From an uncultured Lachnospiraceae bacterium (lineage in GTDB: Bacteria > Bacillota > Clostridia > Lachnospirales > Lachnospiraceae), in assembly GCA_910588215.1 (NCBI GenBank), contig CAJUQJ010000035.1:1-41902 (forward strand): a stretch of 41,902 nucleotides of DNA, in the 5' to 3' direction. Of the stretch, positions 17,201 to 24,890 are shown piece by piece (position 1 is the stretch's first letter; every line of letters starts with the position of its first letter). The translations under genes were made by a program, and so were the position numbers. Below the pieces are notes generated by a model. It made no database searches. It saw only the letters and a program-made list of their open reading frames with translations, and was not told the DNA's origin.

Positions 17201-17595
17201 AAGAAGAAATCTCCTATTATGTGCTCACAGGCTCCACCCCCAAAGAACAACGTCTTGCGCTGGTAGAAGATTTCAACAACGATGCTACCAATGTATTTTG
17301 TATCTCATTGAAAGCAGGCGGAACCGGATTGAATCTGACGGCCGCCGATATCGTCATCCATTTTGACCCCTGGTGGAATCTGGCAGTGCAGAACCAGGCC
17401 ACCGACAGAGCCCACCGGATCGGCCAGACCAATGTAGTGAACGTCTATAAGCTGATCATGAAGGATACCATCGAAGAGAATATCATGAAACTGCAAGAGC
17501 GGAAGAAAGAACTGGCCGAACAGGTGCTGTCCGGAGAAGATTTAGGAAGCGGCAGCTTTACGAAAGAAGAACTGCTGGAGTTGCTGGCAGTATGA
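14272..17595 (+). CDS. SWIM-zinc-finger SNF2-family helicase
   Basis: The 1107-residue protein is a Swi2/Snf2 ATPase that translocates on double-stranded DNA to remodel nucleoprotein complexes. The N-terminus has a SWIM zinc finger (C72-D-C74 and C84-K-H86). Residues about 130-620 form the bacterial SNF2-associated region. The ATPase has DDMGLGKT (about 668-675), DEAQ (about 770-773) and LTGTPIENR. The C-terminal helicase lobe has GTGLNLTAADIVIHFDPWWN and TDRAHRIGQ. The start is a GTG with AGAGGAT upstream. No methyltransferase or other Dnd/DISARM-type partner is adjacent, so it is probably a stand-alone housekeeping SNF2 protein. It converges on the GH18 gene with no obvious terminator between. 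Confidence 0.92.
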   Translation: MLDKQLIKEITGPTIYNRGLELFRQNKVLSFESTTEEEEVYVKAVVQGSGRKKYKVELTYNSFYEDVAGCYCDCPAFYSYDGLCKHCAAVLFACEDRLEEQRSIFDYIAEPGHDSQPRRLADYLGYENGRFLPRSHSRETTPAIRELLRRQRIKSTAPLMQGVPYEQVTLDPIFKCVDNNALVEFKIGIGTKYVLKDIFEFAQHMEENTEYSYGKKLSFLHTMTAFEPLSQKLIKFILSWVQENKDAYLEYNYYSYMTSYAKLRRIPLGSAEFEELLALLHDRAVTIDINGSGEKLWRQTDDKPDRRLRILGKKDGIEVELEPSLEFHAAHIVFTFRDGLIYRQNKDELMPVQDFMSCLPELPGASFFVDKNDIPTFCRELLPLLESHYHCEKVDFDEAAYGVEPVSFEIYLDAPQKNFITCKVYAVYGTKKYMVYKKDEERAGRDAIREIQVGNTVASYCNAYDEKEYAMVIADDEEKIYELLTLGIPRFQTLGDVYVSDALKKIRVINNGKMEIGISLSENLLELTLNADQLSREELIEILSKYDRKKKYFRLKNGSFIRTEDEGLQALLEIKDDLNLTGAQLKKETLTLPKYRALYLDSELIEKQNLRTTENQAFRELIRNMKTIEENTFEAPASLESIMRPYQLTGFLWLKTLYRNGFGGILADDMGLGKTLQTIAFLLSEYLEAKASDNRRALIVTPASLVFNWKNEFSLFAPGLPVRMVTGSAAERREIIRSAQSRDILITSYELLKRDLEAYEGVTFFCQIIDEAQYIKNHNTQAAKAVKGIESGCRFALTGTPIENRLSELWSIFDYLMPGFLYGYQRFRTEIEIPVVQSQDEAAMERLQKMVRPFILRRLKKDVLTDLPDKLEKYMFANMEGEQQKLYQAHVQRIRMMLDKQSDEEFRTGKIQILSELTKLRQLCCDPGLIYDNYESPSAKSSLCVDLIKNAVAGGHKVLLFSQFTSMLENLQRKLEEEEISYYVLTGSTPKEQRLALVEDFNNDATNVFCISLKAGGTGLNLTAADIVIHFDPWWNLAVQNQATDRAHRIGQTNVVNVYKLIMKDTIEENIMKLQERKKELAEQVLSGEDLGSGSFTKEELLELLAV

Positions 17596-17679
17596 GGTAA
17601 AGTAAGCTATATCGGTAGCTGCCCATAGCAGGGAACGTGATGAGAACGAATAAGAGCAATATCCTAAATCGCGTAAAGA

Positions 17680-18819
17680 TCACGGCTTCTGAATCCGAAA
17701 CGTGTTCTGAAGCAGCAGCCAGTTCGGCCGAAAGAAGCGCATGATCTGCCAGTATCCCATTCCCCGCAGGCCGTACGCCGGCAGGAGAGCAAACTTTTCC
17801 TGATAGCTTCTGACATCCTCGAACCACACTTCGTGCATCTGCCCGTCCTTTTCATAACGGAAAAAAGGCGACATGGCTACCTCGTCAAACTGAATCGGAA
17901 CGCCGGCCTCTATGGCGATACGCACAGCCTCCTGGTTGCTGACGGTAGTCGCCCGCGAAGAACCTTGAACAAAAGGCAGCGTCCAATCATAGCCGTAATT
18001 CGGGATCCCCAGATCGATCTTGGACGGCTCGATGCGGGTGACTGCATACTCCACCACCTCCCGCACTTTGTTGACAGGCGCCACTGCCATGGGCGGACCA
18101 TAAGTGTAGCCCCATTCGTAGGTCATGAGCAGAACACTGTCAGCCGCCTCTCCCAACAGCCTGTAGTCCTTTCCCTCATAGAGAAGACCGGCCTGGGTAT
18201 CCGAAGTCTTGGGCGCCAGAGCCACAGACACATGATAGCCGTATGGGGAAAGAAAGTTCCTGACATCCGCCACAAAATCGGCGAAAGGAAGCCGGTCCTC
18301 AGGCCGAATGTATTCAAAGTCGATATCCACTCCCTGAAAGTTCTTCTCCTGAACGGTGGCCAGCAGATTAGAAAGCAGGTTGTCTTTGGCTGCCGGATCA
18401 TTCACCACGGCAGAGATCAAAGCGTTATTGAAATTACCGTCCGGCCCGAGAGGCGTCAGCGTAAGAACCGGCCGCACACCCGCCTGCAGCGCAGCACTGA
18501 TCATGAAAGTATCGTCCGGCGTCGGCATGATCAGTTCTCCCTCCGTGGTAAATCCGTAAGAAAAAACAGAGAGAGAAGAAAGATACAAAAGCGTTTCATC
18601 CAGAACGCTCTGTTGAATAAAAGGATAGGCATAGCCGTTCACCCAGGCCGGATAGGAAGGCACGGCAGTCTCCCCCGACGATAGAAGCAGCGCCTGCCCC
18701 AAAGCCAGCGGATATGGATAGACAAGTTGATTATCATAAATAACAGAAGATACCGGTATCCCATGACTCTCGGCGATGGAATCCACAGTATCTCCCTGTT
18801 TTACTACGTATATTTCCAT
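17680..18819 (-). CDS. LysM-GH18 spore-cortex-type lytic enzyme
   Basis: The N-terminal LysM (EIYVVKQGDTVDSIAESHG, 1-46) binds peptidoglycan. The rest is a GH18 barrel with GVDIDFEY at 163-170, the DxxDxDxE variant, and catalytic Glu169. Single-LysM GH18 proteins of this size (379 residues) without a signal peptide are typical of the SleL/YaaH group, N-acetylglucosaminidases that degrade cortex fragments at spore germination. SleL itself usually has two LysM repeats. Its presence suggests an endospore former. The ribosome binding site is weak (AGGGATGAT). Confidence 0.88.
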   Translation of the reverse strand: MEIYVVKQGDTVDSIAESHGIPVSSVIYDNQLVYPYPLALGQALLLSSGETAVPSYPAWVNGYAYPFIQQSVLDETLLYLSSLSVFSYGFTTEGELIMPTPDDTFMISAALQAGVRPVLTLTPLGPDGNFNNALISAVVNDPAAKDNLLSNLLATVQEKNFQGVDIDFEYIRPEDRLPFADFVADVRNFLSPYGYHVSVALAPKTSDTQAGLLYEGKDYRLLGEAADSVLLMTYEWGYTYGPPMAVAPVNKVREVVEYAVTRIEPSKIDLGIPNYGYDWTLPFVQGSSRATTVSNQEAVRIAIEAGVPIQFDEVAMSPFFRYEKDGQMHEVWFEDVRSYQEKFALLPAYGLRGMGYWQIMRFFRPNWLLLQNTFRIQKP

Positions 18820-18861
18820 AGGCAGATCATCCCTATAGGGTTTTCTATATTCTATGCTGCC

Positions 18862-19209
18862 TCAATTCCAATAGGTGCTTGAACTACTGACAATTTTTGT
18901 CTCTCCGTTTTCCCTTTTTGAATAAATTTTGGTCGTACCCCACCACTGCGCGCTCCTGTCGTCCTCCCTGACATCATAAGAATAGGATGCCTCAACCGCC
19001 AGCTGCGGATACCTTCTTACAAGCTCCTCAAATACGCGGGTGATCTCCTTATCCCCTACAGGCAATACCGCGGTAAGGACTGTTCCCGTGCCCTCCCATT
19101 CCAATTCTTCTGTCGGAAACTCCTGTAAGAAATAGGCCTTCACACCTTCAAATACCGATGATGCATCTTTTTCATGGGTACAGATCATAATATCCATTCT
19201 TTCATCCAT
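18862..19209 (-). CDS. small hypothetical protein
   Basis: I do not recognise the family. The 115-residue protein has an alternating strand/helix pattern (MDIMICTHEKDASSVFEGVK, then GTVLTAVLPVGD, then ITRVFEELVRRYPQLAVEAS), suggesting a ferredoxin-like alpha/beta fold. It has no signal or membrane segment. AAGGGGAAATTTTAA precedes the ATG. It lies 55 bp after ansA and 42 bp before the GH18 gene in the same direction, so the three may be co-transcribed. Confidence 0.65.
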   Translation of the reverse strand: MDERMDIMICTHEKDASSVFEGVKAYFLQEFPTEELEWEGTGTVLTAVLPVGDKEITRVFEELVRRYPQLAVEASYSYDVREDDRSAQWWGTTKIYSKRENGETKIVSSSSTYWN

Positions 19210-19238
19210 TTAAAATTTCCCCTTCATACAGCCCGTCT

Positions 19239-19260
19239 ATATGCACACATGCGTGCATAT
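19239..19260. other. short palindrome between ansA and the next gene
   Basis: A perfect 8-bp inverted repeat (ATATGCAC and GTGCATAT) is separated by 6 nt. No T-run follows on either strand, so it is not a clear terminator; it could be an operator. Confidence 0.35.
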
Positions 19261-19264
19261 GTTT

Positions 19265-20263
19265 CTAAACAGACAGAATGTCGCAGGCAATCGGTGCATA
19301 GAAAAGTTTGGCGACTTTCTCCCGGTCGGTTGTCTGTCCTAAGATCCACATCAATTTCGCTATCACCGCTTCGGTCGTCATATCGTAAGCTTCCAGTATC
19401 GGAAGATTCCGCTTGATGCTGTTGCCTACATGGTAAACAGACAGGTCACTGCCCTCATTTTCCACCTGCGTAGTCAATACCACCGTCTTGCCCTCATCCA
19501 GTCCCCTTTTAATCGTCTCGTAAAAACTCCCCGTCTCATAAACCGGCAATCCGCCCACGCCGAAACTCTCGATGATCACTGCACTGCTGCGCTCCAGAAG
19601 GTATTCCAGCACGCCGCACTCAATCCCTGGCACCAGCTTTAACAAAGACACCTTGGCATCCAGATTCCCATAGAATCTGACCGGCACGCTCCTCTCCGTC
19701 CTTATGTATTGAATCAGCCGGCCGTCCTGCACCATCCCTACGATCGGATAATTGATACTGGAAAAGGCTTCAAAGCTCTTACTGCGAGTCTTCCTGGCCC
19801 GGGTCCCCATGATCATCTTGCCGTTAAACACGAGCAACACACCGGACATGCCGGATGCAGCCACCGTAAAGGCATCCCTGAGGTTCTGCTTGCTGTCCGT
19901 TGTCTCATATCCGATCGGTTTCTGGGCCCCCGTAAGCACGATCGGCTTAAGGCTGTTCTGGATCAGATAACTAAGACCGGCCGCAGTATACGCCATCGTA
20001 TCCGTGCCATGGCTTACCACGAAGCCGTCATACTCTTCATAACTTTCCTGTATCGATCCGGCGATGCGAAGCCAGTGTTCCGGGCGGATGTTCGTACTGT
20101 CCAAACTGAAAAGCTGTATACAGTCTATCTCACAGATGCCGGAAATATCCGGAACATATCGCAATAACTGTCTGCTCGTCAATTCCGGCTCCAGTCCATT
20201 ATCCCCCATTTCCGAAGCGATCGTACCGCCAGTACCAATCAGAAGTATCCGTTTTTTCTCCAT
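19265..20263 (-). CDS. ansA: type I L-asparaginase
   Basis: The enzyme hydrolyses L-asparagine to aspartate and ammonia in the cytoplasm. The 332-residue length and absence of a signal peptide fit AnsA. Catalytic motifs are both present: LIGTGGTIAS with nucleophile Thr14, and VVSHGTDTMAYTA with Thr87-Asp88. DSTNI and KTRSKSFEAFSSIN are also typical. A promoter with consensus-like boxes lies upstream. Oddly the only good Shine-Dalgarno (GGGAGG) is about 14 nt from the ATG, further than usual. Confidence 0.93.
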   Translation of the reverse strand: MEKKRILLIGTGGTIASEMGDNGLEPELTSRQLLRYVPDISGICEIDCIQLFSLDSTNIRPEHWLRIAGSIQESYEEYDGFVVSHGTDTMAYTAAGLSYLIQNSLKPIVLTGAQKPIGYETTDSKQNLRDAFTVAASGMSGVLLVFNGKMIMGTRARKTRSKSFEAFSSINYPIVGMVQDGRLIQYIRTERSVPVRFYGNLDAKVSLLKLVPGIECGVLEYLLERSSAVIIESFGVGGLPVYETGSFYETIKRGLDEGKTVVLTTQVENEGSDLSVYHVGNSIKRNLPILEAYDMTTEAVIAKLMWILGQTTDREKVAKLFYAPIACDILSV

Positions 20264-20300
20264 CTTACAAGCAATATCCTCCCGTGGCTTTATTGCTTAT

Positions 20301-20329
20301 ATTATATTATCTCCGCTCTATTTACTCAA
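20301..20329 (-). promoter_or_regulatory. sigma-A-type promoter of ansA
   Basis: On the minus strand TTGAGT (20324-20329) and a perfect TATAAT (20301-20306) are separated by 17 nt, about 40 nt upstream of the ansA start. Confidence 0.6.
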
Positions 20330-20348
20330 CAATATTTTGGGGGAAATG

Positions 20349-20393
20349 CTTAAGCTTCCACCGCTCCTCCATAGTCTTAGGCCCTTATGGAAT
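20349..20393. other. short relic similar to 27061-27104
   Basis: The segment around GCTCCTCCATAGTCTTAGGC resembles TTCCTCCATCGCCTTAAGGC at 27061-27104. On the minus strand the latter reads GLKAMEELAKLEVFL followed by a stop. Both may be leftovers of the 3' end of one gene family. There is no intact gene here. Confidence 0.3.
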
Positions 20394-20439
20394 GTACAGC
20401 TAATGTGCTGGCTTTACTGCAGAGTGGCACAACTCAAAT

Positions 20440-23244
20440 CTATTCCTTAATACTCTTTTTAACATATTCGACAATATAGTCCGGGTGTTTCTGCAGTTCA
20501 TCAGGAAGATTCTTTAGAAAAATCTGTACATGCTTGATCAGCTCCGCAAAATTTGTATCTTCCCCTAGCAACCCTTGGAGTATTTTGTCATTGTGCGCAC
20601 GGAACTCCTCCTTCAGCAAGGAAAATTTCTCAATGAAATAGTTCATAAATTCTTCCTTGTTTTCCTGGTATTTTTGCTCAAAGTTACACCTATTGTTCAA
20701 CCATTTGGAATGGTCTTTTTCTTCTTCGTCTAATCCCTTACTTAATGTCTCTTTTCCGTATGTCTTTATAAGCTTATATTTAAAACATTCCTCTTTGTTT
20801 TTGCACTTTACACAGGCCTCCTCTCCTGTATAAAAAAGATCCATTCCATCTCTCGTACACCCGATCATTTCTTTCTTGAATGCATTCAGCAAATGCTGTA
20901 TCGCAATTCCCTGAATCGTACTTTTATTTTCATGAAATAATACTTCAAAGTCATTCTCATCCAATGTTGAAAACACTTCATTATAGGCACCTTTGAATCG
21001 TGATGCCCATCTGTCATCATGAACCCCCAAATACCCAAGCTTTATTTCCCGAATGTGATTATAATTAGCCTGTTTAGTCTTCCAATGCCCGCGGTGATAA
21101 TTACTATATCCCCACTCCATAGATGCTTTCTGAAATACCTGTGATAAGAGCTTATCGAGCACCTCACGCATCTCATTATTCTCTTCAACTCTGATCTTAT
21201 TTAGATTCTCTTCGTAATTCTCTACATCTATAATTCCAGTTCCCATATATTCCTTGTCAATGACAGCCTTGAGTAGAGCATATAATTTCCGATAATTATT
21301 GTCAAAAAATCTCTGATAGGTATTTTTATCTTCCGGTGCGCAATATGGTGTCAATCTCTTTACAATGGCATTGAACATATTCTCAGCGTACTTCTTGGAT
21401 TTGGCTACATTAAGTATGCTCCTCTGTAAGGAGTGCATGTCCGGATCATATTTTGATTTTGGTATCGGCTTTTCAAAATAGTTTATCGCACTATTCCTGT
21501 TGTTGGATTTCGCATTCATCTCTAACAGATCAACAGATTGTCCCTCATCATATGCCCCATTAAAGTTCGCATTCTGGTCTGCTCCTGTAAAAACCACATT
21601 GAGGGCAACAACCGCATCTATCCTGTACAAGGCCGGCAGATAGTATTCCAAATCGGCTGGTGAATCGGACGATAATTTTCTAATATACAGGACATTCTTT
21701 ATCTGAGGGTACTCAACATTCAGTAAATGCTCCAACCTTTCTTCTATCTGTGCCTCATCTTCATGTGACTGATGGTCCAATCCATATGTATCAACAAATG
21801 TAATCTGTCTTATTTTGAGTTGTTCGCATAAATCAACATATTCATCACATATTCTGTCCTGAATTTCAATCTTGTCTATCATACCCGTATAGGTGGTAAT
21901 AGCTTCTCTTTCATCTCTTCCACTTGCGGTTTGCGGAGATACACTTTTAAAGCATTTTGTCAGAAACTCCTTATCCTCATCAGATAAATCTTTATCCAAT
22001 TCTAATTTCCTATTGTTGAAACATTTTTCATCATCCAATGCCTCGAATACCCGTTCATAAAAATCTTCCGCATAGTCATAAACAGTTTTTTCCTGATCGG
22101 ATTTCTCTGCAAACACTTCGGGTTTAATTTCACCTTTTGCGTCCAGAAAAATATCTTCAAAAACAGCCTCAGTCTTCTCTACTAACCTTTTCCCAAATTC
22201 ATTCATTTCAAAAAATCCTGTTATCCGGCACAAGATCCCATATAATTCTTGTTTATTACATGAGCCACTCAGCTGCTCCAGCTTTTTCTCGATCTGCCTT
22301 AATCTAAGTTTCACAAATTTGTCCTTGTTTAAAAACTTAATATGAATATAATTCGATCTGGGCTCATCATAATCCGAATAATATACTTTGTATTCACAGT
22401 TTACTCTTGTTGTACGGCCTTCTCCTGTTGATGAAATTTGGTCCGAATGTTTTAAAAAGCTTTTGATAAATGTGGATTTCCCTTGTCCGCTTTTTCCTAT
22501 TAACAGAAATGATAAATCCTTATATTTATTTAAGTTTAAATATATTGCCTGTTCCTTTTCATTAAGGAAATAGCGGTTATTCTTATTATATAATCCTATG
22601 CCCTCATTATAAGAAAATTTTTTATAATACAATATATTGTTGTCACGTGCGAATCTGATCACATTCTGTATCGGTGTTATTCTGCACTCATCATACCTAA
22701 ACTCATCTTCCTGAGATCCAAGATATATGCCATACAAGGTGTTGCTTGTTTCATCGTACACCGGAGAACCGGACATTCCCTGCATCAGCATAGTTTTATC
22801 TGTTTCTGGCCAATCCAGTAAACTTCCTACATATAAATTTTGATTTTCGTCATAAGTTAATTCTTTTACACGGCAATCAAAATCCGATTTTTCCGACTTC
22901 TTTTCACATGGAAATCCAGAAAGTGTCGCCAACGGAATTTTGGGGTTGATATCTTCGGTTATTGTCCATCCTTTTCCCAAATCCAACATGCTTTCCTGAA
23001 ATTTGACTACTAAAATAGCCATATCCTCGTTTTTTCCTGATTTCCAAACATACATTGTCTTAATATTAAGTGCAGAATCAAAAGAAATCGTGTCATATAC
23101 CTGCCCATATGCATTGCTTACTTGAATATTCTCCATGCAATGGCATGCTGTCACAATAATTCCATATCCATCTTCAAACAGATTTAATAATACTCCGGTT
23201 CCAATATTTCCGTTAAAATTAATCTTAAAAATATTTTTTCTCAT
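20440..23244 (-). CDS. trypsin-like protease/GTPase-like fusion, candidate defence protein
   Basis: The 934-residue protein has three parts. Residues 1-205 form a trypsin/HtrA-like serine protease with H35 (VTACHC), D74 (NEDMAIL) and S158 in QGMSGSPVYD. From about 245 there is a P-loop domain: GKSGQGKST (250-258), TTR as a possible switch I, FVDTYGLDH as a G3-like DxxG, and FTGAD as a possible G4. These point to a GTPase-like rather than STAND/AAA NTPase. A long helical region follows, then a CVKCKNKEECFKYK cysteine cluster. There is no signal peptide or membrane helix. GGAGGATACAC precedes the ATG. It is co-oriented with the MBL gene and a tiny ORF. AT content is higher than in flanking operons, suggesting transfer. 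The likely role is anti-phage sensing with protease output; this is inference. Confidence 0.78.
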   Translation of the reverse strand: MRKNIFKINFNGNIGTGVLLNLFEDGYGIIVTACHCMENIQVSNAYGQVYDTISFDSALNIKTMYVWKSGKNEDMAILVVKFQESMLDLGKGWTITEDINPKIPLATLSGFPCEKKSEKSDFDCRVKELTYDENQNLYVGSLLDWPETDKTMLMQGMSGSPVYDETSNTLYGIYLGSQEDEFRYDECRITPIQNVIRFARDNNILYYKKFSYNEGIGLYNKNNRYFLNEKEQAIYLNLNKYKDLSFLLIGKSGQGKSTFIKSFLKHSDQISSTGEGRTTRVNCEYKVYYSDYDEPRSNYIHIKFLNKDKFVKLRLRQIEKKLEQLSGSCNKQELYGILCRITGFFEMNEFGKRLVEKTEAVFEDIFLDAKGEIKPEVFAEKSDQEKTVYDYAEDFYERVFEALDDEKCFNNRKLELDKDLSDEDKEFLTKCFKSVSPQTASGRDEREAITTYTGMIDKIEIQDRICDEYVDLCEQLKIRQITFVDTYGLDHQSHEDEAQIEERLEHLLNVEYPQIKNVLYIRKLSSDSPADLEYYLPALYRIDAVVALNVVFTGADQNANFNGAYDEGQSVDLLEMNAKSNNRNSAINYFEKPIPKSKYDPDMHSLQRSILNVAKSKKYAENMFNAIVKRLTPYCAPEDKNTYQRFFDNNYRKLYALLKAVIDKEYMGTGIIDVENYEENLNKIRVEENNEMREVLDKLLSQVFQKASMEWGYSNYHRGHWKTKQANYNHIREIKLGYLGVHDDRWASRFKGAYNEVFSTLDENDFEVLFHENKSTIQGIAIQHLLNAFKKEMIGCTRDGMDLFYTGEEACVKCKNKEECFKYKLIKTYGKETLSKGLDEEEKDHSKWLNNRCNFEQKYQENKEEFMNYFIEKFSLLKEEFRAHNDKILQGLLGEDTNFAELIKHVQIFLKNLPDELQKHPDYIVEYVKKSIKE

Positions 23245-23359
23245 GTGTATCCTCCGCTATCATTTCTCTGAAGTCTGCCGGATCATACACAAGTTTGCAG
23301 TTTCCCAGACGGTCGGATATTCTCGTCACGATAACGAAATCTAACTCTCTGACAGGCAA
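23225..23359 (-). CDS. tiny ORF between the MBL and protease genes
   Basis: On the minus strand a frame encodes about 44 residues from a TTG at 23359, with coding-like content (LPVRELDFVIVTRISDRLGN, then LVYDPADFREMIAE). Its stop overlaps the start of the protease-GTPase gene by 20 nt, so the downstream ribosome binding site lies inside it. No good start signal is seen for the TTG. An ATG at 23388 in another frame (MKMPGYDTYI) may be the original start, which would need a frameshift at about 23360. It could be a real third component, a coupling leader, or a damaged gene. Confidence 0.45.
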   Translation of the reverse strand: MPVRELDFVIVTRISDRLGNCKLVYDPADFREMIAEDTHEKKYF

Positions 23360-23396
23360 ATATATGTATCGTATCCCGGCATTTTCATGTTAATAA

Positions 23397-24419
23397 TTAT
23401 TCCATTGTAAATTCAACTTTTTGTTCACAATGAACTCTATATTCGTCCTCCTCTTCTCTTGTGAGTATTGCATGGGGATAATTAAAGTAAAAATTTACAC
23501 ACCTGCCTTCCTCCTTCAACTTAATTATTTTAGCCAAGGTTTCTTTATTTGGATGCCCATGCCTGTTTCCTTCTGTAGATATTAAAAATTTATCACAATC
23601 AAGCCGCTCCAACATTTCATATGATGTATTGTATCTGCTTCCATGATGAGCAAGTTTCGTATATTCAACATGGAGCTTATTGTTTTTATCATATCCTCTT
23701 CTCTTCAATGACTCTGTTATCACCTTTGGGTTTGCATCACCCAGGAACAGTGCCTTTTTCCCTTCATATGTCAGTAAAAATGCTATACTGGAACTGTTGG
23801 CTATAGAGGTAGCAATATGTTCTTCTTTTTCTTGTAACTCTTGTATAGACTGGCAGTGATCATTTGTTGTTCCGGCATGATCCCTATCGGAATAACTCTC
23901 CCTTTCCCAATGCTGATTCAGATTTTTAAGTTGTTCCTCGTCAGGCGATAGAATATCTATCTGTATGTCCCCCACCCGTATAGGCTCCATGTCACAAGCA
24001 ATGATATCGGTATTGAGAAGATTCCGTTCCCTTAGTCTTTCTTCAAGTGAGATCGCCTGCCTATAGCTGTGATCGCGGCTCCTTTGAGAAATTAGCAAAT
24101 CATGTTCGCCCGTATAATCGGTCAGAAATCTATTTGCCAATACTGCCGGACTGTTATATAAGACTTTTCCTATATTAATCTGCTCTTCCTCCATTTTTTC
24201 AAAAAATTTTAACAGACCTCCTATATGATCATCATCTGTGTGAGTCAAGATCATTAAATCAATCCTCTCTGCATTGGCTGCCTTTAGCACCGTTTCATTT
24301 ACCTGAAAAGCCCTCGCTGGACCTCCGTCAATAACAATATTATGTCTGTTCCCTTTTCTATCAATATGACTTATGATAAAACAGTCCCCATTTTTTGCCT
24401 TTAACATTTTAATTTCCAT
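23397..24419 (-). CDS. ComEC-like MBL-fold hydrolase
   Basis: This 340-residue soluble metallo-beta-lactamase-fold protein resembles the ComEC/Rec2 MBL domain. It carries NGDCFIISH near the start, the metal motif THTDDDHIGG, FLGDANP, KLAHHGSRYNTS and a late GNRHGHPNKET. In the family these bind metals for phosphodiester hydrolysis. The second His of the usual HxHxDH is Asp here, as in some ComEC-like groups. GAGAGGATATAT precedes the ATG. It is first gene of the cassette and probably acts with the protease-GTPase. MBL plus protease-NTPase pairs are known in anti-phage systems (type I AVAST), which supports a nuclease-like effector role by analogy only. Confidence 0.82.
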   Translation of the reverse strand: MEIKMLKAKNGDCFIISHIDRKGNRHNIVIDGGPARAFQVNETVLKAANAERIDLMILTHTDDDHIGGLLKFFEKMEEEQINIGKVLYNSPAVLANRFLTDYTGEHDLLISQRSRDHSYRQAISLEERLRERNLLNTDIIACDMEPIRVGDIQIDILSPDEEQLKNLNQHWERESYSDRDHAGTTNDHCQSIQELQEKEEHIATSIANSSSIAFLLTYEGKKALFLGDANPKVITESLKRRGYDKNNKLHVEYTKLAHHGSRYNTSYEMLERLDCDKFLISTEGNRHGHPNKETLAKIIKLKEEGRCVNFYFNYPHAILTREEEDEYRVHCEQKVEFTME

Positions 24420-24504
24420 ATATATCCTCTCTAGCTAACTCGTATAATATTTTTATTGTTGCTGATATTGCTTTCTCCTATATATCAGATCTAAATTTCT
24501 ACAT

Positions 24505-24875
24505 TTATAGTTTAATTGTGTATTTTCTACCTTTGACATAGACAATCATAGCCACTTTTTCAGTATACATCAAAACGACTGTACCTGCCAGTATAATCTG
24601 GTTATATTTCAACAATAGCAACATCACAGCTTCTTTTTTAGAAAAAAACCATTTCCCCAGATCATCACGGGTTAAGATCAAGGGCATCCTGTTGTGGATC
24701 CCAACCATACACCCTTTTGCTTCCCGGGTCAGGACCGTGAACCTGCCACCATCATATCCCCATTTCAATACTTCTAATATTGTCAATATCGGTTGACACT
24801 CATTCTGGCTATCTTCTCAATCTCCCTGGTTATTTCATCGTCTACATAAAACCGTCCGCATATGCATCCGCTCAT
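24505..24875 (-). pseudogene. remnant of a SRAP (HMCES/YedK-like) gene
   Basis: SRAP proteins crosslink to abasic sites through the Cys of an N-terminal MCGRF. Here an N-terminal piece from 24875 reads CICGRFYVDDEITREIEKIA, then stops. After a large internal deletion a C-terminal piece (24786 leftwards) reads GRFTVLTREAKGCM then GIHNRMPLILTRDDLGKWF, the HxRMP motif. The end after KWF looks frameshifted. About 110-120 central residues are missing, so no active protein can form. It follows the broken polymerase gene as in SOS-type operons. Confidence 0.75.
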
Positions 24876-24890
24876 CTCCTTTATCATACT

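Noticed and set aside
14272..17595. SNF2 protein as part of a DISARM or Dnd-type defence system
   Set aside because: No methyltransferase, DUF1998, phospholipase D or Dnd genes are adjacent; neighbours are housekeeping genes.
20440..23244. Calling the protein a classical STAND/AVAST NTPase
   Set aside because: There is no obvious Walker B acidic pair or winged-helix/TPR pattern; the DTYG and TGAD motifs fit a GTPase better.
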